A stretch of DNA of 5,209 nt from Pseudomonadota bacterium (GTDB lineage: Bacteria; Myxococcota_A; Bradymonadia; UBA4248): contig WQTY01000190.1 in NCBI GenBank assembly GCA_009786045.1, positions 1 through 5,209 on the forward strand. Direction: 5' to 3'. Below the pieces are notes generated by a model. That model had not been told where the DNA came from. It saw only the letters and a program-made list of their open reading frames with translations, and did no database searches. Position numbers and translations under genes: made by a program. Shown here in pieces: positions 1 through 5,209 of this stretch (the first letter of the stretch is position 1; each line of letters starts with the position of its first letter).

Positions 1-793
1 GCTCAATGGGGCGGGGATAATCTCGCCTTTCTCTGAAAATTCTGGGAATTTCTGATTTGTCGAGATGGCATGCATGCGTAAAATCCTGATTGGCATCGAC
101 GGTAAGAACGCATTCGTACAAACGGCTATCCCGACGCTCGGCACCATCTGGATAATGAGTGTGGTAGCGAATGACGAGTGTGCCCCCCTCATCTGTCCAG
201 GTTGGATAGGGATCACTTTCATATCTATTTGAACCAGTCGCAAGCAGTAAAGCGGTCTTAATTCGCTCCCAAGCCTTAAGCTTGTCTGGAGCAAGGCGGA
301 TGTTTTTGGCAAAATGCACAAAAAGCGCCTTGTCAGGGAGGTTTACCAGGCGTGGGTGGTCACCGAGGATGACACCGACATAGCGGTTGGGGCCATCGGA
401 GTGTGCTAAATCTGGAACTACTGTGGAAACTTCGACGAAAACCAGGTTGCCGATTTTGTCGCGTATACGGGCGCTCTGATTTACGGTAACTGGAGTTAGA
501 TTCGCCGCTTCTGGAAAACGACCCACAAACTCTTGCCACTCGCGTTCGCGGGCTCTTCGATTAGCATCAAAGTATGCTTCAACCACAGCCATGACCGCCT
601 CAGTGCTGGCGTCATCGTTATACAAGGAGGCATAAGTCATGTCATCGCCCCATGTGGCTTCCGTAGCCTCAGTGACTGTCACTGGCTCGACAGTTTGGAT
701 GGCTTCTTGAAGCGAGAGTTGTGGTGAAGCCGACGAACAAGACATGCATACCACCATGATGAGACTTGAAGTGACGAGGTGTTTTAGGCTCAT
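1..793 (-). CDS. Putative lipoprotein of unknown function, 3' end cut by window edge
   Basis: The minus-strand frame is open from ATG at 793 to the left edge (264 codons, no stop seen), so the C-terminus is missing. Residues 1-19 look like a lipoprotein signal: Lys4, a hydrophobic stretch LVTSSLIMVV, then C-M-S-C with Cys19 as the acylation site. Cys at -3 is atypical for a lipobox, so type I cleavage nearby cannot be excluded. A Ser/Thr/Glu-rich linker (about 20-65) follows, then a mixed region with a charged helix-like segment (VEAYFDANRRARERE, about 71-85). Cys228 and Cys242 could form a disulfide. I recognise no family. The ATG overlaps the stop of the upstream metallopeptidase gene in ATGA, and GAGGG lies 6 bases before the ATG (plus-strand 800-804), so it is probably translationally coupled to that gene. 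It could be an accessory or self-protection partner of the peptidase, but the sequence does not prove this. Confidence 0.85.
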   Translation of the reverse strand, partial: MSLKHLVTSSLIMVVCMSCSSASPQLSLQEAIQTVEPVTVTEATEATWGDDMTYASLYNDDASTEAVMAVVEAYFDANRRAREREWQEFVGRFPEAANLTPVTVNQSARIRDKIGNLVFVEVSTVVPDLAHSDGPNRYVGVILGDHPRLVNLPDKALFVHFAKNIRLAPDKLKAWERIKTALLLATGSNRYESDPYPTWTDEGGTLVIRYHTHYPDGAERRDSRLYECVLTVDANQDFTHACHLDKSEIPRIFRERRDYPRPIE

Positions 794-2142
794 TTTTCGC
801 CCTCGCCTTTGAGGGGATCTTCGTGCAAGTCATTGGCTTTGAACCAATCGATAAACTTTTGCTCAAGCCCTTTGCCTTTAGGTTCTGAGACATGGAAGGC
901 CGCATAGCGTTCGGCAAAATCTTCGCCGGGCTCGCGGAATTGATACCGGCTGATTTTATGGTCATAAGCCGCATTGCTGAAGGAATACCAGGCCGCTTTG
1001 TCATAGCCTTGGTGAATCTGGGTTTTCATGTCAGTGCGTTTCCCCGCCTCCCATGGTCGAGCATCTGCCCAGGAGCGGGGGATGTGCTTGTAAACCGTGC
1101 TGTTTTCTTTCAGATTTTCTGCCAAATCGACAGAACTCCGATACTTGCCTGCCTGACCATTTGTATCCTTTCCGAGGGCACCATACGCCCGGACAATCTC
1201 ACCCTCAATTTTTTCAGGCTCAGTGACTGTTTTCTCAATCATCAATTCTGCGCCTTTGTGGGCAATGGGCAACTCATCGTCAGTGACTGAACTTGGGTAG
1301 GGAACGTACGCACATTCCTCAATGGCCTTGCGAAGTTCAGAAGGTTCATTGGCCAATCCTCTGTCTTTCCACTTAGCAATATCGCGAAATTCAGGGTCTG
1401 CGGAGTAGCGCGGCGTTTTGCTGACATCGACCACGTGCGCAATTTCATGGGCAACGGTGGTATCGAACAAGTTCAGGTCATACCTGACATCGTTGGGATC
1501 GGCATACGCCTTTCCTGTGTGGGCGTTTGACTGTTCTTCGTTGTACTCAATGCCAATGAGCCCATCCTTGCCAAGCACACCGCCTTTGGCGTTAGGCTCA
1601 GGGCCATTTTTTGTGACGCTGTGTTTGCCCATTGCAATGAGTACCTTTAGTTCCTGCACATGGGCCGGGGGCAACCGGAGAAGCAGGGCATAAACGCGCC
1701 AGGCACCGCGGCGCCCCCATTTCTCCGCATCTCCCCACGTTGATCCTTCGTCTTTGAGCCTATTCACGAGAAATTGTGCCCTAAAGCTATCGGGGCTCAT
1801 GTCGATCTCAAAGCGCCGCTCAATGCACTTGATAAGGACGTCAACGTTGGTGACATGCTCGTACAGCCTGTCGAGGCACTCGTGCAGCGCAATCCCTTCA
1901 AGCGCATTCATCAACTCACCCATCATGGTTGAGTTCGTAGCAACAGCTTTTAATTCTGCCACATGAGAAGTTTCTCGAATCAGATGATGTACCAAGGCTC
2001 TGTCTCTGACAACCAAAGCTTCGCTCACTTGTGTTTCGAAGGATTTTTCGACGGTTTCGATGTCCCTCCTTCTCAACCTTTGTGGCTTTGCATTGTCCCT
2101 GTCGCCTGACTTTGTCTCAAGTACCTGATCTCTGTCTCCCAT
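790..2142 (-). CDS. Putative zinc metallopeptidase, lethal factor/PPEP-like active site
   Basis: The product is 450 residues from ATG 2142. HEIAH at 232-236 is a zincin motif (His232 and His236 bind zinc; Glu233 is catalytic), in the context TTVAHEIAHVVD. Near the C-terminus Tyr400-x6-Glu407-x-F-A-E matches lethal factor, where Tyr728 and Glu735 (the third zinc ligand) have the same 7-residue spacing within EFFAE; PPEP-1 (Tyr178/Glu185) shares it. About 170 residues separate His236 from Glu407, against about 40-45 in those enzymes, so a domain of roughly 130 residues (about 263-395) appears inserted. The N-terminus is very charged, then helical, with WGRRGAWRVY...LRLPPAHV around 142-162. There is no signal peptide or membrane segment, so it is cytoplasmic or leaves by another route. 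In-frame starts at TTG 2175 and ATG 2172 lack a ribosome site; ATG 2142 has GAGGT 6 bases upstream. It is the first gene of a two-gene operon. The substrate is unknown; peptidase assignment is fairly secure, subfamily less so. Confidence 0.85.
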   Translation of the reverse strand: MGDRDQVLETKSGDRDNAKPQRLRRRDIETVEKSFETQVSEALVVRDRALVHHLIRETSHVAELKAVATNSTMMGELMNALEGIALHECLDRLYEHVTNVDVLIKCIERRFEIDMSPDSFRAQFLVNRLKDEGSTWGDAEKWGRRGAWRVYALLLRLPPAHVQELKVLIAMGKHSVTKNGPEPNAKGGVLGKDGLIGIEYNEEQSNAHTGKAYADPNDVRYDLNLFDTTVAHEIAHVVDVSKTPRYSADPEFRDIAKWKDRGLANEPSELRKAIEECAYVPYPSSVTDDELPIAHKGAELMIEKTVTEPEKIEGEIVRAYGALGKDTNGQAGKYRSSVDLAENLKENSTVYKHIPRSWADARPWEAGKRTDMKTQIHQGYDKAAWYSFSNAAYDHKISRYQFREPGEDFAERYAAFHVSEPKGKGLEQKFIDWFKANDLHEDPLKGEGEK

Positions 2143-2148
2143 CGCTGC

Positions 2149-2153
2149 ACCTC
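2149..2153 (-). promoter_or_regulatory. Ribosome binding site deciding the metallopeptidase start
   Basis: On the minus strand GAGGT lies 6 bases upstream of ATG 2142. The two earlier in-frame starts (TTG 2175, ATG 2172) have only an A/T-rich stretch upstream, without a purine-rich Shine-Dalgarno match. This supports 2142 as the start, although the predicted transcript start near 2190 would also include the earlier codons. Confidence 0.6.
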
Positions 2154-2196
2154 GCTCAAAGTTGGCAGTCATCAATCAAAAAAATACACTTGTTTT

Positions 2197-2226
2197 ATTA
2201 TCTTACAAACACTGCTTCTCTGTCAA
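2197..2226 (-). promoter_or_regulatory. Sigma70-type promoter for the peptidase-lipoprotein operon
   Basis: On the minus strand a perfect -35 TTGACA (plus-strand 2221-2226) is followed after 18 bases by GATAAT (2197-2202), which matches TATAAT at five of six positions. The spacer is within the normal range. Transcription would start near 2190, giving a leader of about 48 bases to ATG 2142. This is the best promoter match in the window. Confidence 0.7.
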
Positions 2227-2240
2227 AAGGAAGTGTCTTC

Positions 2241-2270
2241 GCTGGGAGTGCGGGCATCTTGCCCGCTTCG
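2241..2270. repeat. REP-like palindromic element
   Basis: GCGGGCA (2250-2256), loop TCT, TGCCCGC (2260-2266) is a perfect 7-base-pair stem with a 3-base loop, preceded by GCTGGGAGT. One plus-strand frame reads AGSAGILPA, a peptide I recall from spurious translations of a dispersed repeat in several bacterial phyla; that recollection is from memory and unverified. There is only one copy here. It sits 15 bases upstream of the -35 box of the leftward promoter, and no T-tract follows on either strand, so it is not a typical terminator. Confidence 0.5.
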
Positions 2271-2374
2271 AATGATTGCTCCTTCTGGTTGGGCTGGCTC
2301 CACGGCACGATCATTTGGCTGACAAGCATAAAATACGCTTTTCAAACAAACCCTGGGTGAAACCAGCCTCTCAA

Positions 2375-2396
2375 TTTTAAGCGCGCTTGCTTAAAA
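2375..2396. promoter_or_regulatory. Inverted repeat, possible operator upstream of the large lipoprotein gene
   Basis: TTTTAAGC (2375-2382), a 6-base spacer and GCTTAAAA (2389-2396) form a perfect 8-base inverted repeat; the left arm and spacer also contain the palindrome AAGCGCGCTT. It ends 59 bases before ATG 2456. Its position fits a regulator binding site, or a hairpin in the leader if transcription starts further upstream. No convincing -10/-35 pair for the rightward gene was found beside it. Confidence 0.35.
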
Positions 2397-2445
2397 TGTC
2401 TTATTGGCCTATCTCTGCTTTATCCTGCCCTTTTTGAACCTTGTT

Positions 2446-2450
2446 GGAGG
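2446..2450 (+). promoter_or_regulatory. Ribosome binding site of the large lipoprotein gene
   Basis: GGAGG lies 5 bases upstream of ATG 2456. The in-frame TTG codons at 2441 and 2444 overlap or precede this site and would add residues in front of the signal peptide, so ATG 2456 is chosen as the start. Confidence 0.8.
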
Positions 2451-2455
2451 ACAGA

Positions 2456-5026
2456 ATGAAGCGATTACCTTATGCATGGCTCTTAGCATCAGTACTTGCT
2501 GTCGGGTGCGGCGAGCGAGAGATGGTGACCTTTTCGGATTTTTGCCCCGAACAACCGGACGAAGTGCCTGGCATTTGCGGCTGTGGCGTGCCCGATGTCA
2601 TCGACCCTGAAACGGGCAGTGTCGTGTGCGATCGTTGCCCGAACGACCCCAACAAAACCGAGCCTGGCGTCTGCGGTTGTGGCATACCCGACACAGACAC
2701 CAACGGCAACACCATCCCCGATTGCCTTGATGAAGACGTGGATCTTTGCCCCAATGATCCCAACAAAACCAAACCAGGTGTTTGCGGATGTGGCGTGCCC
2801 GACACGATCAATCCTGACACGGGCATGGTGGAGTGCGATCTCTGCCCGGATGACCCCAACAAAACCAAGCCGGGGCTTTGCGGCTGTGGCGTGCCCGATA
2901 TCGACGAGCACGGAAATATTGCCTGCGCCGAAGATTGCGATATCGCAGACTGGGATGGCGATGGCGTCATAGATGCCGAAGATGCCTGTCCTTACAATCC
3001 GAATATTACGCACGCGTCGCAGGGGGACTGCAATGTAGTCATCGTAAATGGCACGCCGCAATTCCAGATCTGGCATGCCCAGGATTTGCTCGTCATGAAG
3101 GCAGCGCTCGAAAATACGTCGAATCCGCCCACCTGGACAGAAGCTGTCATCATGCGCGATCTGAATCTGCGCGACTTGATCGATCCCAATCCGAGTATCG
3201 CGTGCAAAGCGCAAACGTGCGATGTCGACTGGACGCCCATCGTGGGATTTGGGGAATTCAGAAGCAGAGTCCTTTCTGGCGGGGGACATACCATCCGCTT
3301 CGAGTATCAGCATGGGGCAAAGCGCTGCCAGCTCACCGCACCTTTGTTTGATGAAATTAACAATGTCACCGTCACAGATCTAGTGCTCAGCTACGATGTT
3401 GGCGGCGATAGCACCGCCTCGCTGGCAGATAAAATTTACAGTTCAACCCTCAGCAATGTTCACTATCGCGGAGATTTTGCAACAACGAACATCGCACCTG
3501 AGCCAAACCGCTATATCAATGTTGGCGGCATCGTGGCCAGAAGCGAGGATTCAACGCTTCTCAACCTCAGTTTTGAGGGAACCTTCATGGTTCATGGACT
3601 CTATGATTTTGACAAAAAGCGTCTCGTTGGTTACGTTGGAAGTATCGTTGGGCATTCAGCATCAGACAAAAAAATCCATCAGATTCAAACAAAAATAACA
3701 AATTTTCAAACACAGGGGACTTTCTTGTCAATCGGGGGTACATTCGGATTCCTTTCAAACACAGGAGATGTTCAGCATATCGACAACCAAATTAATGTTA
3801 TGCACCATAACACAAACTGGACCGTGGATTCTTATCTTTTGCCCGATATCGGCGGGGTAGTCGGTATGATGCTGAGTTTTCGTGCCAGATCTCACATATC
3901 CAACGTGAACAACGTTGTTGATGCCATGGTATTGAATGGTGCGGCGGACGTCGGCGGCATGGTGGGTTTTTTGCACGATGCCTCGCTTACCGATGTCACC
4001 AACACTATCGGCACGATAAACGGCTCAATTGACGACACGGGAGGGTTAGTCGGCAAAGTCAGCGGGATAAGTGTTGTTGAACGTGCTGTCAATCGCGTGA
4101 ATCAAATCGTGTCGAAGAATGACAATCCATGGGAAAACGATCCATGGAAAGACGAAAGATGGGGTAACAGCATAGGAGGATTATTCGGAAGTATTGAATT
4201 TCTTAATTTTGAACCCGAAGAGATGGGTGAAGGACTCGTCATTCAATATATCGACAGCGAAGTTGGCCTTATTTCGGGTTTGCGAAAAAACATTGGTGGC
4301 TTGGTGGGGGAAGTTAATAATTATTACAGCGACATCTATTACGGCGATGAGATAACAATCAGGCATGTTGACAGCCGCGTGGAAGCGGTGAATGGTGAGG
4401 AGGCTGTGGGGGGCATCGCCGGCTTTGTGCGTGGCGGCAGGAGAGCTATCACGGTCGAAAGAGTGGCCAGCAGTGTGAGGCGAGTTGAGGGCGTGAATGC
4501 TGTGGGCGGGATTTTTGGACGCGTCAATTATGTGACGGACAGCATTCCACCATCTAGCTACGCGCAGCCAAGCGGCCTGTTTGTGCTTAATGTCTCTTCA
4601 CAGGCACAGGTATTTGCCGAACGCAACGTCGCCAGCATGATGGGTGAGGTCATTTACGCGAACCAAGCCTGGCCAAGCATTCAGATTCGCTTTACCTATT
4701 CATCGGCAAGGGTTTACACGAGCGGCAACGCCATTGTGGGCACAGGTAACCACCCCAGCGCACCCATGCTGGATGGCCTTTTCATGCTCTCGGATTCCCT
4801 CTATTACCATCCATGGCCCGAGTTCATTGCCACGACGGCTCATTTTACGCCATCGGCGGACAATGCGGCCACGCTTTTCGTCCTGCAATCGAATACGTTT
4901 GAGCGCCGATGGCATCTTACCAAAACCGACATCTACGGCTCAGAGCTTGAGGTGCTGGCACTCGAACCGTTAGATTGGGCAAGGATTAGGGCACTGATGC
5001 CACCCTCCCCACAAGCGATGCGTTAG
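2456..5026 (+). CDS. Large surface lipoprotein: CGCGxPD modules, calcium loop, GLUG-like solenoid
   Basis: The product is 856 residues. The signal peptide MKRLPYAWLLASVLAVGC has lipobox A-V-G-C with Cys18 acylated; Gly19 at +2 would allow outer-membrane sorting under the E. coli rule. Residues 30-157 hold four four-cysteine modules (C-P...PG-x-CGCG-x-PD...C). Residues 165-179 are a thrombospondin type 3/EF-hand-like loop, D-x-D-x-D-G-x-x-D-x-x-D-x-C-P. Residues 259-280 (DWTPIVGF...SGGGHTI) match the entry motif common in GLUG proteins. About ten GLUG-like repeats follow (GG[IVL][VF]G-type cores near 357, 395, 427, 466, 500, 529, 574, 614, 652 and 684), spaced about 30-45 residues and probably forming a parallel beta-solenoid. 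All 23 cysteines are within residues 18-291. The roughly 150-residue C-terminus is unassigned; no sorting or transmembrane tail is seen. The family suggests surface display or adhesion; the ligand is unknown. The stop lies in a hairpin loop. Confidence 0.92.
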   Translation: MKRLPYAWLLASVLAVGCGEREMVTFSDFCPEQPDEVPGICGCGVPDVIDPETGSVVCDRCPNDPNKTEPGVCGCGIPDTDTNGNTIPDCLDEDVDLCPNDPNKTKPGVCGCGVPDTINPDTGMVECDLCPDDPNKTKPGLCGCGVPDIDEHGNIACAEDCDIADWDGDGVIDAEDACPYNPNITHASQGDCNVVIVNGTPQFQIWHAQDLLVMKAALENTSNPPTWTEAVIMRDLNLRDLIDPNPSIACKAQTCDVDWTPIVGFGEFRSRVLSGGGHTIRFEYQHGAKRCQLTAPLFDEINNVTVTDLVLSYDVGGDSTASLADKIYSSTLSNVHYRGDFATTNIAPEPNRYINVGGIVARSEDSTLLNLSFEGTFMVHGLYDFDKKRLVGYVGSIVGHSASDKKIHQIQTKITNFQTQGTFLSIGGTFGFLSNTGDVQHIDNQINVMHHNTNWTVDSYLLPDIGGVVGMMLSFRARSHISNVNNVVDAMVLNGAADVGGMVGFLHDASLTDVTNTIGTINGSIDDTGGLVGKVSGISVVERAVNRVNQIVSKNDNPWENDPWKDERWGNSIGGLFGSIEFLNFEPEEMGEGLVIQYIDSEVGLISGLRKNIGGLVGEVNNYYSDIYYGDEITIRHVDSRVEAVNGEEAVGGIAGFVRGGRRAITVERVASSVRRVEGVNAVGGIFGRVNYVTDSIPPSSYAQPSGLFVLNVSSQAQVFAERNVASMMGEVIYANQAWPSIQIRFTYSSARVYTSGNAIVGTGNHPSAPMLDGLFMLSDSLYYHPWPEFIATTAHFTPSADNAATLFVLQSNTFERRWHLTKTDIYGSELEVLALEPLDWARIRALMPPSPQAMR
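2543..2926 (+). repeat. Four tandem CGCGxPD cysteine modules (coding repeat)
   Basis: The modules lie at residues 30-58, 61-90, 98-127 and 130-157 of the large lipoprotein. Each has four cysteines: the first before Pro, then C-G-C-G 11-12 residues later, then a fourth 13-15 residues after the CxC pair. Modules 2-4 share DPNKT[EK]PG-x-CGCG-[IV]-PD, and at DNA level the 15-base GACCCCAACAAAACC recurs at 2645-2659 and 2852-2866, with one mismatch at 2756-2770. Module 1 is the most divergent. This pattern fits duplication of a small, probably disulfide-bonded unit serving as a spacer between lipid anchor and solenoid. Confidence 0.85.
4124..4153 (+). repeat. 15-base tandem duplication encoding an NPWEN/DPWKD insert
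   Basis: ATCCATGG occurs at 4125-4132 and 4140-4147, exactly 15 bases apart in frame, within two imperfect 15-base units. They encode NPWEN-DPWKD, and a third Trp follows 5 residues later, giving Trp559, Trp564 and Trp569. The acidic, Trp-rich segment separates two GLUG-like repeats. Confidence 0.5.
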
Positions 5027-5209
5027 CATCGCAGGGGGCGTGGGGGAACGAGTTCCCCCACATAAAAACCTGCACGACCGTCCCGGTCGCCCGCGACGTA
5101 GTCGCCCCAGCCGGGCGTTGCGGGGCGGCGTATGAGCCCCGCAAAGGGGGTAGCGGCGTATTGGCCGCCGGCCAATAGCCGCGCAGGGGGCGCGGCCCCC
5201 ACAAAAAAA
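5015..5209. repeat. Non-coding array of consecutive GC-rich hairpins
   Basis: After the stop of the large lipoprotein no credible gene is seen. Instead there are perfect inverted repeats in series: 5015-5032 (stem 7, loop 4), 5040-5061 (stem 10, loop 2), 5075-5089 (stem 6, loop 3), 5093-5105 (stem 5, loop 3), 5118-5144 (stem 9, loop 9), 5159-5177 (stem 8, loop 3) and 5186-5200 (stem 6, loop 3). GCAGGGGGCG occurs at 5031-5040 and 5183-5192, each followed by CCCCCACA and an A-run; GCGGCGTAT recurs at 5125-5133 and 5153-5161. No plus-strand hairpin is followed by a T-tract, so none is a canonical terminator for the upstream gene, although the series could still slow transcription or protect the 3' end. 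It may be a dispersed intergenic repeat that continues beyond the right edge. Confidence 0.65.

Noticed and set aside
668..1289. Repeated CTCAGTGACTGT at 668-679 and 1219-1230, with CAGTGACTG again at 1281-1289
   Set aside because: The first two copies encode the same short peptide TVTE in both minus-strand genes, and there is no flanking similarity or regular spacing. This is most likely coincidence of codon use.
892..1290. Plus-strand open frame of 132 codons inside the metallopeptidase gene
   Set aside because: It is antisense to the conserved C-terminal half of the peptidase, has no domain I recognise, and no ribosome binding site of note.
2387..2415. Possible rightward promoter TTGCTT-N17-TATCTC
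   Set aside because: Spacing is right, but each hexamer matches the consensus at only about three positions, and no other pair nearby is better.
2489..3313. Long minus-strand open frame (274 codons) opposite the large lipoprotein gene, and a second one at 2470-2970
   Set aside because: Both are antisense to the repeated CGCGxPD modules, so the repeats keep the opposite frames open. They have repetitive composition, no ribosome site I could find, and conflict with the well-supported plus-strand gene.
5040..5068. Rho-independent terminator for the large lipoprotein gene
   Set aside because: The 10-base-pair stem is strong but is followed on the plus strand by ATAAAAACC, not a T-tract. On the minus strand the T-run comes before this stem. 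The 5075-5089 stem read leftward has a T-run only after a 6-base gap, too weak to call.
4986..5204. Minus-strand open frame of 72 codons through the hairpin array
   Set aside because: It consists of the hairpin sequences read as protein and overlaps the end of the lipoprotein gene. The Pro/Arg/Ala-rich peptide with MWGPRPLRG and later MWGNSF reflects the DNA repeat, not a protein family.
5015..5209. Integron attC site or CRISPR array
   Set aside because: There are no RYYYAAC/GTTRRRY core pairs in the right arrangement, and the hairpins differ in sequence and spacing rather than forming identical repeats with uniform spacers.

Overview
The window suggests a Gram-negative bacterium with many secreted lipoproteins. 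The best guess is a Myxococcota/Bradymonadota-type 'deltaproteobacterium', because cysteine-rich CGCGxPD modules, a thrombospondin type 3-like calcium loop and GLUG-type repeats in one lipoprotein are familiar from such genomes. This placement is inference: there is no rRNA or core gene to confirm it. Base composition is moderate, well below that of classical Myxococcus.

The layout is two divergent transcription units around a regulatory gap of about 310 bases. Leftward (minus strand), a promoter at 2197-2226 precedes a putative zinc metallopeptidase (790-2142). Its C-terminus matches the active-site pattern of anthrax lethal factor and Pro-Pro endopeptidases: HExxH followed by Y-x6-E-x-F-A-E. 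Its stop overlaps the start of a second minus-strand gene in an ATGA. That second gene is a lipoprotein of unknown function which runs off the left edge, so only its first 264 codons are visible. The two are almost certainly co-transcribed and translationally coupled.

Rightward (plus strand), one large gene (2456-5026) encodes an 856-residue lipoprotein. In order it has a lipobox, four tandem four-cysteine CGCGxPD modules, one calcium-loop motif, a WTPI...GGGHTI entry motif, and about ten GLUG-like repeats predicted to form a parallel beta-solenoid. It looks like a surface-anchored stalk-plus-solenoid protein, perhaps adhesive.

The central gap holds the leftward promoter, a REP-like palindrome and an 8-base inverted repeat upstream of the large lipoprotein gene. 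The right end (5015-5209) is non-coding and made almost entirely of consecutive short hairpins, with a direct repeat suggesting that the element continues past the edge. The most interesting signals are the peptidase with a large insertion between its zinc-binding motifs, its coupled lipoprotein, and the terminal hairpin array. Whether the divergent units work together is unknown.
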